Assembly (NCBI GenBank): GCA_964572885.1
Contig: CAZNFC010000004.1
Location: 1-28,559 of the forward strand
DNA: 28,559 bases
Direction of reading: 5' to 3'
Origin: UBA10107 sp964572885
Lineage (GTDB): Archaea > Nanobdellota > Nanobdellia > Woesearchaeales > UBA10107
The notes under the pieces were generated by a model. The model ran no database searches. It was not told where the DNA came from and saw nothing but the letters and a program-made list of their open reading frames with translations. Below are positions 14,148 to 20,651 of this stretch, in pieces. Position numbers and translations under genes: made by a program. Position 1 is the stretch's first letter. Every line of letters starts with the position of its first letter.

Positions 14148-16417
14148 TAATGTGGTTTTCTCTTTCCTTTGAATGTGAAGTATAAGATTACGATCACTAC
14201 CAAAGCAACTACAACTATCATAGGTGTGTTTAATTTGGATGATGGTACAGGCGGTGCTTGCGCTGCTGGTGCCGAAGGAGTTGTTTCTTGTGCAGGCGGT
14301 GCTTGCGCTGCTGGAGCAGCTGCAGTCTGTATTCCTGCTATTGCGAATGTGCTGAATCCTGGAGTTCCTGAAGTGAAGTAAACATAATTGCTGTCTTCTT
14401 TCAATATGCTTGTAATCAACTTACTCCATGCATTGCTGTTGAATCTGTATAAACTAACTGTTCCTTTATCCACATTATTCTGTGATAACCATGTCTTAGG
14501 AACTCTGAACTTTATGCTCGCGGAAGCTATGTTTGAATCTGAAACAGTCTTAGTTACCTCTATGTATGAAAAGATCTTGCCTGGCGCATCACTATTTGCT
14601 GTTGAAGGCTTGCCTACCAAGCTGCTTACCTTCATTGATGATGAACCTGATACAGCCTGTCCTACTGAGAATGAAACTTCAGTGAATGCTATTCCTGTAC
14701 TGTCTATCGAGAACATAGTTGAAGTTCCCGCGCTTATCGAATCCCATAATTTGGTGATGCTATCTACAATCGGCTCAGTTCCTACAGTACCTGTAGTTGT
14801 AGGTGATGTGTACGAACCGCCGCTGCCGTGACTTGATGAAGTAGATGACGATGATGATTGAGCAGCTGGCTGTCCAAGAGTGAAGCTGAATGTACCATTT
14901 GTTGTACAATGATTTGCTGAATCACAGCTTGTAACGTTGTAATAATAAGTTGTTCCATTAGTCAATGATGTAAGACTGAAACTGTGGCTGTAGACACGAG
15001 CTGTGTTTGAAGAGATTGTTTCAAGCGATGTTGTTTTATTGTAAAAGACGGTGTCATTTGCAACCTTATCAGTAGTCCAAGTTATTGTTGCAGCTGTTGG
15101 TGATGTCACTGTAGATGCGATGTTATTCAATACAGGCGCTGTTGTGTCGCTTATATTCACTAATGCAACAGAAGTGTCATTGTAATTTCCTGCTGCATCT
15201 GAACAATTTGCCAATACTGACCATTGGCTTCCTGCTCCGAAAGTTATTGATCTGTTTGCAATGCCATTTGCTCCTACTACCATTGAGCCGTTATTTGAAT
15301 TATTGATGTATAAAGTACAAGTCAATCCGTTTAATCCTACGTTATCAGCTACTGTTGCATTGAATACTATTGCTGTATCTTCATTTCCTGTTAAAGGAAC
15401 TACTGCAGAAACTGCAGGCTTCAATATGTCGCTGACGACGAAAGTAGTCCTGATTGAAGTGTTGAAAGTATTCTGCGTGCTGTTTGCGATGAATGTGACG
15501 TTATAAGTACCTGTCGTATTTGGAACTGTGTATGTATTGTTGAATCTTAATGCTGTTGAATTGAAAAGAGTAAGCTGATCTATTGATGAATTAGGGTAAG
15601 TGATATTTACCTTCACAAATGATACATTAGTGTTATGTGTTACGTTCGCGTATATAGTGATTAGGTTTGAAGTGTTGAATGCTGTTCCCGATATAGGACT
15701 TACATCAAAGACTGCAGGAGCAGGATCTACTGCACTGAAAGTCGTAGTTATTGATGTATTTCCGTTATTTGCTGAATCATTAGCTGCGTAAAGTACAGTA
15801 TATGTTCCTGATTGAGTTCCATTTGGAGAATAAGGAATAGGGTATGTGTTGTTATATTTTCCTCCTGCATCTGGGAATAACTGTAGCCTGGAGATTGTTC
15901 CATTAGGTATGGTGATGTTTACAGTAACATTTACTGCACCAAGATTAGTATCTGTTACGTTAGCTGATATTGTTATTACATTTGAAACGTTGAATGTCGG
16001 AACACCAGTCGGTCTTACATCAAAGACTGCTGGTTTTGTCCTGTCTACTGTGAAGAAGAAAGTCTGTGATACGTTAGCTGAACCGCTTGAATTTGTACAA
16101 TTTATAGTCCAGTTGTGGGCTGCCTCGCTCAATGTGATATTAGCGAATATTGTAGTAGTTATGTTAGCAGTAGGAGTCCTGTTCATTCCTGCGCTCTGAT
16201 TGACTAATAAAGTATCTATAAGCAAGCTGCAATTTACGGCTCCAAGATTTGTATTTGTATAATTGAAGCTGAAAGATATCGTATCGTTTGTTCCGTTTGT
16301 GAAAGTATTGTTTGCAGGCGAAAGCAGTATCTGGTCTCCGATTGCAAAATAAGCGAATACAGCTAACAGAAGCAGGAATAAAAAGAATTTAACTTGTCTA
16401 TTGCCCTTCTTTGTCAT
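14141..16417 (-). CDS. Sequon-rich surface protein with Ig-like, FN3 and pre-PGF domains
   Basis: This 758-aa protein has a basic N-terminus and signal helix (KFFLFLLLLAVFAYFAI), Ig-like modules (two similar ones each opening with PAVFDV), an FN3-like domain (APVLNNIAST...TTYYYNVTS), and a Ser/Gly linker. A domain at about 547-695 resembles the PGF-pre-PGF domain (TKLWDSISAG..., FAIAG end). A Pro/Ala-rich stalk, a transmembrane helix (731-750) and a basic tail follow. Thirteen N-x-S/T sequons lie in roughly the first 120 residues, an exceptionally dense target for the AglB encoded at 22713. It is probably an S-layer or adhesin-type glycoprotein. Pre-PGF domains often precede a PGF-CTERM sorting signal; here a plain transmembrane anchor is seen. 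The 3' end overlaps the PLD gene by 7 bp. Confidence 0.75.
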   Translation of the reverse strand: MTKKGNRQVKFFLFLLLLAVFAYFAIGDQILLSPANNTFTNGTNDTISFSFNYTNTNLGAVNCSLLIDTLLVNQSAGMNRTPTANITTTIFANITLSEAAHNWTINCTNSSGSANVSQTFFFTVDRTKPAVFDVRPTGVPTFNVSNVITISANVTDTNLGAVNVTVNITIPNGTISRLQLFPDAGGKYNNTYPIPYSPNGTQSGTYTVLYAANDSANNGNTSITTTFSAVDPAPAVFDVSPISGTAFNTSNLITIYANVTHNTNVSFVKVNITYPNSSIDQLTLFNSTALRFNNTYTVPNTTGTYNVTFIANSTQNTFNTSIRTTFVVSDILKPAVSAVVPLTGNEDTAIVFNATVADNVGLNGLTCTLYINNSNNGSMVVGANGIANRSITFGAGSQWSVLANCSDAAGNYNDTSVALVNISDTTAPVLNNIASTVTSPTAATITWTTDKVANDTVFYNKTTSLETISSNTARVYSHSFSLTSLTNGTTYYYNVTSCDSANHCTTNGTFSFTLGQPAAQSSSSSTSSSHGSGGSYTSPTTTGTVGTEPIVDSITKLWDSISAGTSTMFSIDSTGIAFTEVSFSVGQAVSGSSSMKVSSLVGKPSTANSDAPGKIFSYIEVTKTVSDSNIASASIKFRVPKTWLSQNNVDKGTVSLYRFNSNAWSKLITSILKEDSNYVYFTSGTPGFSTFAIAGIQTAAAPAAQAPPAQETTPSAPAAQAPPVPSSKLNTPMIVVVALVVIVILYFTFKGKRKPHYH
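14248..14314 (-). repeat. Direct repeat encoding the Ala/Pro stalk
   Basis: A 22-bp identical sequence beginning CAGGCGGTGCTTGCG occurs at 14248-14269 and 14293-14314, a period of 45 bp (15 codons). It encodes the repeated PAAQAPP part of the stalk in the 758-aa surface protein and probably arose by slippage or recombination. Confidence 0.7.
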
Positions 16418-16446
16418 GAGATTTAAAATCTATATCTCTCATCCAG

Positions 16447-16463
16447 GGTATATAAAGGTTTCT
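16447..16463 (-). promoter_or_regulatory. BRE/TATA for the 758-aa surface protein
   Basis: On the minus strand GAAACCTTTATATACCC lies about 35 bp before the ATG at 16417, predicting a very short leader of roughly 10 nt without a clear Shine-Dalgarno. Confidence 0.55.
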
Positions 16464-16481
16464 ATGTTTTTCGCGTGCTTG

Positions 16482-16511
16482 TTATCTACTATTAGTAGTG
16501 TTGATTATCTA
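16482..16511. promoter_or_regulatory. Candidate operator cluster with TTATCTA and AGTAGTG half-sites
   Basis: TTATCTA (16482-16488) and AGTAGTG (16494-16500) flank a 5-bp spacer, and a second TTATCTA starts at 16505, 23 bp after the first. CTACTATTAGTAG inside it is a perfect inverted repeat. The same pair of half-sites occurs at 18550-18569 upstream of another surface gene. It may be a regulator site for the divergent surface-protein and SWIB-like genes. Confidence 0.4.
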
Positions 16512-16567
16512 TAGGTAGCAAAAATGTATAATTACTACTTCAGGAAAGTTAAATAAAAAATAATCTT

Positions 16568-16600
16568 AGAGGTAAAAACTGATGTTTTCAGAGGTAAAAA
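16568..16600 (+). repeat. Two AGAGGTAAAAA repeats, 22-bp period, upstream of BRE/TATA
   Basis: AGAGGTAAAAA occurs at 16568-16578 and 16590-16600. The 22-bp period equals two DNA turns, placing both copies on one helix face, and the second copy ends three bases before the BRE. This is the geometry of a tandem activator site. Confidence 0.5.
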
Positions 16601-16602
16601 TG

Positions 16603-16617
16603 CGAAACATATATAAA
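16603..16617 (+). promoter_or_regulatory. BRE/TATA for the half-SWIB genes
   Basis: CGAAACATATATAAA has a clear BRE (CGAAAC) and TATA box. Transcription would start near 16638, giving a leader of about 33 nt with a good Shine-Dalgarno at 16656. Confidence 0.7.
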
Positions 16618-16655
16618 CTATGTTGACTTTTTAAGAAGTAAAGTTATTATTTTAC

Positions 16656-16662
16656 GAGGTGA
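16656..16662 (+). promoter_or_regulatory. Shine-Dalgarno of the first half-SWIB gene
   Basis: GAGGTGA lies 8 nt before the ATG at 16671 and is fully complementary to TCACCTC at the 3' end of archaeal 16S rRNA. Confidence 0.75.
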
Positions 16663-16670
16663 CAGACAAA

Positions 16671-16832
16671 ATGGCAGCAAAAAAACCATTCGGTGGAATG
16701 ACAGTTTCTTTCGGAAAGTGTGGATGTTCAATGAAGGACGTTTTCGGATCATCAAATATCGCTCCTTCCGAGATGACTAAAAAGTTGTGGAAGCACGTAA
16801 AGGGCTCACACGGCGGAATGATGAAGAAATAA
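16671..16832 (+). CDS. 53-aa half-SWIB-like microprotein with CGC motif
   Basis: The ATG at 16671 and TAA at 16830-16832 give a 53-residue basic protein beginning MAAKKPFGGMTVSFGKCGC. Its second half, VFGSSNIAPSEMTKKLWKHVK, resembles the N-terminal half of SWIB/MDM2 domains (loop, then helix with the T-K-K-L/V-W pattern). The SWIB sequence then stops, where full domains continue for about 40 residues. It has a strong BRE/TATA promoter and a perfect Shine-Dalgarno, so it is probably well expressed. It shares KPFGGMT at its start and APSEMTKKLW later with the gene at 16874, so the two are tandem paralogues. The Cys-Gly-Cys insert is unique to this copy and could bind metal or be redox-active. 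Function is unknown: DNA-binding or chromatin-like roles are suggested by SWIB relatives only. Confidence 0.75.
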   Translation: MAAKKPFGGMTVSFGKCGCSMKDVFGSSNIAPSEMTKKLWKHVKGSHGGMMKK

Positions 16833-16858
16833 TTTTTATTTTATATCAACAAACAAAA

Positions 16859-16864
16859 GAGGTG
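16859..16864 (+). promoter_or_regulatory. Shine-Dalgarno of the second half-SWIB gene
   Basis: GAGGTG lies 9 nt before the ATG at 16874. No BRE is visible in the 41-bp gap after the first gene, so both are probably on one mRNA, perhaps attenuated by the T-rich stretch right after 16832. Confidence 0.65.
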
Positions 16865-16873
16865 TAAACAAAT

Positions 16874-17017
16874 ATGGCAAGAAAACCATTCGGTGGAATG
16901 ACAATTAAACCAGATGCAGCTTTGGCAGTAATCATCGGTAGCGGAGCAGTCGCTCCAAGCGAGATGACAAAGAAGCTATGGGCTTATGTCAAGAGAAAAG
17001 GTTTGCTTAAGAAATAA
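16874..17017 (+). CDS. 47-aa half-SWIB microprotein
   Basis: The ATG at 16874 and TAA at 17015-17017 give 47 residues: a start MARKPFGGMTI, then a stretch very close to the opening of bacterial SWIB-domain proteins (KPDAALAVIIGSG, APSEMTKKLWAYVKRKGL), then LKK and stop. In full SWIB domains (about 75 aa) the sequence would go on with LQDPKNKR-like residues and a second helical half; here it ends exactly at that joint. No frame downstream continues the domain: the DNA after the stop is a T-rich terminator, so this is a real short gene rather than a frameshift. It has a good Shine-Dalgarno. It may dimerise to rebuild a SWIB-like fold, possibly with the paralogue upstream. Function is unknown. 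Confidence 0.78.
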   Translation: MARKPFGGMTIKPDAALAVIIGSGAVAPSEMTKKLWAYVKRKGLLKK

Positions 17018-17022
17018 GCAAA

Positions 17023-17040
17023 TTTTCTTTTATTTTTTTA
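17023..17040 (+). terminator. T-rich terminator of the half-SWIB operon
   Basis: TTTTCTTTTATTTTTTTA directly follows the second microprotein gene. Oligo-T tracts without a hairpin are the usual archaeal intrinsic terminator. Confidence 0.6.
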
Positions 17041-17073
17041 TATTAAGATTCTATAACCTTTACAGAAGAATAT

Positions 17074-17139
17074 TTACTTTAATATCTCTTTAAGCAGATT
17101 AAACAAGTTTTCAAGAACAGCGACGATAAATTGTGTCAT
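17074..17139 (-). CDS. Possible 21-aa amphipathic peptide
   Basis: On the minus strand an ATG at 17139 opens a 21-codon frame (MTQFIVAVLENLFNLL..., ending KEILK) that stops with TAA at 17074. It is preceded by AAGGTG (17150-17155), 10 nt before the ATG, the same spacing as other Shine-Dalgarno-led genes here. Hydrophobic residues (F4, I5, V6, V8, L9, L12, F13, L15, L16, I19, L20) fall on one face of a helix, with N, E and K on the other, as in membrane-active or membrane-associating peptides. It begins 27 bp after the stop of the S-layer-like gene and would be read by transcripts passing its TTTTTATTTTT tract. Size and lack of relatives make this tentative. Confidence 0.4.
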   Translation of the reverse strand: MTQFIVAVLENLFNLLKEILK

Positions 17140-17166
17140 TTTTTTATAACACCTTAAAAATAAAAA

Positions 17167-18456
17167 TTAGTAGTATGTCTGCGCGATTGTCTCTTCAGTC
17201 TTGCTTTCTGAACCTTTGAACTTTCTCTGGTAAAGCAAAGCAATTCCTATGACAACTAAGACGATGACAAGCAGTATGACCAAGACCTGCAATGCTGTCT
17301 TTACGCCATTCCATGAATTTCCTGCTGATTCAAGCACTTCTGCTTTCAATGGAATCTGCTGTACAACATTGTTTCCGTCTTTAACATCAACTGAGAAGAC
17401 ATGTTCTCCTACAGCTGAGTTTTCGTTTGCTGCGACATAGACATAAACCTGTTTTGTCTCTCCTGCGTTCAAGATAACAACATTTGACGGACTAACTCTT
17501 GTAGTTGACCAGTCAGCTGTTCCTGAGACATCAAGTGTGTATGTCTTTGCTGTGTTTGCACCGTTAGTCAATGTAATAGGGTAAATGACTCCGTTTTCTC
17601 CTCTTGCAACTGTCTGAGTCTGCACTCCTACTGAAATAGTTGTCTTTCCAGTCAAGCCTGAGACTCCAGATGCCATTGCCTGAGCAGCAACTTCGTCGCC
17701 TGCTACATTTATTGTTGATGTTGATGTTGTCTTGTCATCTCCATCGTTGAAATATGCTGTTGTCTCGACATCGTAAGATCCTGACTTTGCGTCAACCGGG
17801 ATCCTTAACAATACTTCCTCTGTTGAGACTGTGTGATCCTTTTCGATCTGATTTACATAAGTTGTTTCCTGCACTCCTAATTCAGGTATGCTGAATACGA
17901 CCTTGACGTCATTCTCATCAGATTGGCCATAATTTCTCAATCTTGCAACAGCTGTCATAGCTCTTCCTGCCAATACTTTTGTATTAGGTGAGAAAGTGAC
18001 TTCTCTTATTGCAATGCTGTTCTTAGGAGCTTCTACTAATAGTGGATATTGGTAAACCAATACGCCGCTGTTAGGGCTTCTTACTTCTATTGATAATTGG
18101 TATGATTGATCGACTAATCTTGCTGGCAATGATAATGTCAATATCTTTTGATAAGTTGCGTTTGGCTGGGCAGTGAATGAATCTGATCTTGCAGATACAT
18201 CGTCTTTTCCGCCGTCTATGACTGCATTAACAGTCACATCATTTATTGGTGTAACTCCTAATGTCTGTACATTAACCTTGACTTCTAAATTAGAATTCCT
18301 GTCGAATGCGATTCTTGATGCCTGATTTGGAGTCACTTCTATATCATTGACTTTAACGCTTGATACGCTTAATGCAGGTGCGCTTTGAGCAAATGCTGCT
18401 GCGAACATAGCTAAGAATAATACTGCAATCAATGTTACTGATTTTGTTATTTTCAT
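17167..18456 (-). CDS. S-layer-like surface protein with CARDB/NEW3-type domains
   Basis: This 429-aa protein has a signal peptide MKITKSVTLIAVLFLAMFAA (cleavage near FAQSA). Three or four beta-sandwich modules follow, of the type seen in archaeal S-layer-related proteins (COG1361-like; for example LAGRAMTAVARLRNYGQSDENDV and VILNAGETKQVYVYVA). A transmembrane helix at about 389-410 leads to a short cytoplasmic tail ending QTYY. An upstream in-frame ATG at 18477 would add seven residues, but GGAGG at 18467-18471 lies 10 nt before the ATG at 18456, which therefore is the start. The strong promoter and Shine-Dalgarno suggest an abundant protein, perhaps the main S-layer component. It has few N-x-S/T sequons, unlike the neighbouring 758-aa protein. 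Confidence 0.75.
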   Translation of the reverse strand: MKITKSVTLIAVLFLAMFAAAFAQSAPALSVSSVKVNDIEVTPNQASRIAFDRNSNLEVKVNVQTLGVTPINDVTVNAVIDGGKDDVSARSDSFTAQPNATYQKILTLSLPARLVDQSYQLSIEVRSPNSGVLVYQYPLLVEAPKNSIAIREVTFSPNTKVLAGRAMTAVARLRNYGQSDENDVKVVFSIPELGVQETTYVNQIEKDHTVSTEEVLLRIPVDAKSGSYDVETTAYFNDGDDKTTSTSTINVAGDEVAAQAMASGVSGLTGKTTISVGVQTQTVARGENGVIYPITLTNGANTAKTYTLDVSGTADWSTTRVSPSNVVILNAGETKQVYVYVAANENSAVGEHVFSVDVKDGNNVVQQIPLKAEVLESAGNSWNGVKTALQVLVILLVIVLVVIGIALLYQRKFKGSESKTEETIAQTYY

Positions 18457-18466
18457 CTTATTTTGT

Positions 18467-18471
18467 CCTCC
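18467..18471 (-). promoter_or_regulatory. Shine-Dalgarno fixing the S-layer-like start
   Basis: GGAGG on the minus strand lies 10 nt before the ATG at 18456 and rules out the upstream ATG at 18477, which lies before it. Confidence 0.7.
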
Positions 18472-18529
18472 AAACATAACCTAAACACGTCTGAAAAACA
18501 CCCCAAACTGAACTCTGTAAATACAGCCC

Positions 18530-18545
18530 ATATATAAACCTTTCG
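18530..18545 (-). promoter_or_regulatory. BRE/TATA for the S-layer-like gene
   Basis: The minus strand reads CCGAAAGGTTTATATATGGG (core 18530-18545). A start of transcription near 18508 gives a leader of about 50 nt carrying the GGAGG site. Confidence 0.7.
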
Positions 18546-18549
18546 GTTA

Positions 18550-18569
18550 TTATCTATTGGCGAGTAGTG
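18550..18569. promoter_or_regulatory. Candidate operator, TTATCTA-N6-AGTAGTG
   Basis: TTATCTA (18550-18556) and AGTAGTG (18563-18569) lie immediately upstream of the BRE of the S-layer-like gene. The same two half-sites, 5 bp apart, occur at 16482-16500 upstream of the 758-aa surface protein gene. Confidence 0.4.
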
Positions 18570-18585
18570 ACGAGTTGTAATGATG

Positions 18586-18975
18586 TTACTGTGAATTAGG
18601 AAGCGCTGAAATACCAACAGCATACTTTCCATCGAAATACGCCAAAACACGCCTTCCCAATAATTTCTTACTTGGATTAGTGAAACTAACAATATCAAAA
18701 TCGCACATCAAACTTGCAAGATCCGATGGATTAAGTAAAAGATTGTTTCTGTTATTAGGATCCTGTGATTCCCTCTTACCGACTCTGATAAATGTACGGT
18801 ATTCACGTCCCATTACATCAAAAACAGCTTCAGCAATATGAGTTTTTCTGACATTTAATTTTCCTTTATTTAACATATCCTTGTATTCTTTTTTTATCTC
18901 CGGTCCGCTACAATGTGAACAGAAGTAAACTCTTGTTCTTTCCTCAAGCTTTGCTAACATCTTTGTTTCTGCCAT
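18586..18975 (-). CDS. Small CxxC protein, hypothetical
   Basis: This 129-aa cytoplasmic-looking protein (no signal peptide or membrane segment) begins MAETKMLAKLEERTRVYFC. It has a CSHC pair (about residues 19-22), a Lys-rich segment, and two beta-rich parts (AVFDVMGREYRTFIRVG and RRVLAYFDGKYAVGISALP). One more Cys near SLMCDFD could help bind metal. I do not recognise the family; a nucleic-acid-binding role is possible because of the basic and CxxC character, but this is inference. The ATG at 18975 follows a GAGGAAG Shine-Dalgarno (18981-18987) at the end of the upstream gene, whose stop is at 18977-18979; the ATG at 18990 lies upstream of that site. It is the last gene of the minus-strand operon that starts at 22534. 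Confidence 0.55.
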   Translation of the reverse strand: MAETKMLAKLEERTRVYFCSHCSGPEIKKEYKDMLNKGKLNVRKTHIAEAVFDVMGREYRTFIRVGKRESQDPNNRNNLLLNPSDLASLMCDFDIVSFTNPSKKLLGRRVLAYFDGKYAVGISALPNSQ

Positions 18976-18976
18976 T

Positions 18977-20650
18977 TTAAACTTCCTCATCTAATACTGT
19001 GAATTTGATCTCATTAGTGTTTTCTTTTGCTAATTTCCTGATTAAATAGACTGAAACGCCAAACAGCACTAACACCAATATTACAAGGAACCATATTCCT
19101 GTCCAATTTACTGAAGACGCTTTTGAAGTTTTAGGAACATAGCTTGAAAGAGTAGGTGTAAACTTGATTTCAACCGGAGCACTTACAGCTTTGTTTCCGT
19201 GTATGTAAATATCTGCATATCTTACAGAATTCACATTATCTCCAATGAATGTGAATTTGACTGTGTAATATCCGTCTGGAACCTGTGAAGGAAGATCAAG
19301 CAATATCTGTTTTGTTTCCTTATCTCCTGAATTCATATCAAATTTATCTGAGACCTGCTTGACATCAAGGTCATCGATTGACATCGTCATCACTAAATTA
19401 GTGATATCAATACTTCCTTGATTCTCTAATGTGACGTAAGCAGTCAATGAATCTCCCTGCTTAGGCTGTTCATTATCGAACTTGATTGAATCTACAAGCA
19501 GATCATTCTGTCCGATTAAATCGCTTGCTATATGTATAGTATAAGATTGATCAGTATATACTGAATTTGAAGTAGCTCTTACTATGAAGCTGTATGTTCC
19601 TTGTGATGTTGGCATCCATGAAACTAATCCTGTAGTCAAATTGATTGTCATTCCTGTTGGATTTGAAACTAAAGAGTAACTTACTGCTGATGGTCCGACT
19701 GCATTTACACTGCAAGTGTAAAGACTATTTGCTTTTCCATCCGGACAAGTTGTTGTCGTGAATGTTGGAACTGAAACAGTTCCTGGAATTAAAATACTGA
19801 TAGTTACTGTTCCTGAACCTGTATTTCCGTTTGAATCTGTAGCCAATACAGTCGCTGTTGATGTCGCTGTATAGACATGATTTGTATTCTGTGACATAAC
19901 ATCATAACTTCCGTCCGTTGTGAAATCCCATGCATAAGTATAAGTTCCTGAACCTCCTGAAGCTGTTGCTGAAAGCAAAACAGGAAGAGGAGAATAACCT
20001 GAATTAGGTGAAGCGACTGCATTTACAGTAATTACTACAGGACTTCTTGCTGTGATTGTAAATGTCTGTGCTGCTGAAGCTCCTGAATTGTCAGTAACTT
20101 TTACAGTCACTGAATAAGTTCCTGCAGATGATGGTGTAAAGCTTATCAATCCTGATGGATTTATTGATATTGAGCTTGAAGGTGAAGAAACTATTGAATA
20201 TGATAATGAATCGCTGTCTGCGTCGCTTGCGACTGCTTGATAGCTGAAAGCGCTTCCTACATTAACTATTGCATTAGGTATTGCATTCAATATAGGAGCT
20301 GAATCAAGGACTACTGAAGAATCTGAACCATAATTAACTACAGTTGTTGATCCTGAAAACATTGAACCAGGAATATCTAATTTGACCTGCTGTGAGACGA
20401 TGCACTGCCAGTTCTCTCCTTTTGTCAAAGAAGCTGCAGACATAACATACTGCTTTGAATTCTCAGCAAAAAGTGAATTTCCTTTGTACCATGTGAAATC
20501 ATAATTTGCGTAATCGCTTCTTGGGACTCCTACTATGTCGCAAGTCAAGTCTTTTGTCTTTGAAGCATCATGATTAAGATTTACAGCTGCGAATGCGCTT
20601 GATACCAAAATCAATGCTGCAAATAAAAATGATAATATTGTGTTTTTCAT
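18977..20650 (-). CDS. Surface protein with Ig, cadherin-like, PKD and CARDB-like domains
   Basis: This 557-aa protein has a signal peptide at 1-21 (cleavage near AFAAV). An Ig-like domain with a Cys pair follows (LTCDIVG and WQCIVSQ), then a cadherin/He_PIG-like domain (APILNAIPNAIVNVGSAFSY...), a PKD domain at about 205-285 (VLLSATASGGSGTYTYAWDF, then HVYTATSTATVLATDSNGN), a second putative Ig domain (TGLVSWMPTSQGTYSF), and a CARDB-like domain at about 378-490. A transmembrane helix (519-538) leads to an acidic tail. This set fits an adhesive or scaffold role outside the cell. Its start is one base from the stop of the beta-barrel-like gene, so the two are translationally coupled and probably function together. 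No enzymatic motif is seen. Confidence 0.75.
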   Translation of the reverse strand: MKNTILSFLFAALILVSSAFAAVNLNHDASKTKDLTCDIVGVPRSDYANYDFTWYKGNSLFAENSKQYVMSAASLTKGENWQCIVSQQVKLDIPGSMFSGSTTVVNYGSDSSVVLDSAPILNAIPNAIVNVGSAFSYQAVASDADSDSLSYSIVSSPSSSISINPSGLISFTPSSAGTYSVTVKVTDNSGASAAQTFTITARSPVVITVNAVASPNSGYSPLPVLLSATASGGSGTYTYAWDFTTDGSYDVMSQNTNHVYTATSTATVLATDSNGNTGSGTVTISILIPGTVSVPTFTTTTCPDGKANSLYTCSVNAVGPSAVSYSLVSNPTGMTINLTTGLVSWMPTSQGTYSFIVRATSNSVYTDQSYTIHIASDLIGQNDLLVDSIKFDNEQPKQGDSLTAYVTLENQGSIDITNLVMTMSIDDLDVKQVSDKFDMNSGDKETKQILLDLPSQVPDGYYTVKFTFIGDNVNSVRYADIYIHGNKAVSAPVEIKFTPTLSSYVPKTSKASSVNWTGIWFLVILVLVLFGVSVYLIRKLAKENTNEIKFTVLDEEV

Positions 20651-20651
20651 C

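Noticed and set aside
14248..14314. Repeated 22-bp sequence as a possible CRISPR or mobile-element signature
   Set aside because: There are only two copies, in frame, 45 bp apart, encoding the Ala/Pro stalk of a surface protein; this is an internal protein repeat.
14169..16199. Several plus-strand open frames inside the 758-aa surface protein gene
   Set aside because: They are antisense shadows: low-complexity translations, no promoters or Shine-Dalgarno sites, while the minus frame has a signal peptide, domains and a TM anchor.
18453..18698. 81-codon minus-strand frame across the S-layer-like promoter
   Set aside because: It runs through the BRE/TATA and Shine-Dalgarno of the S-layer-like gene and overlaps two better-supported genes.
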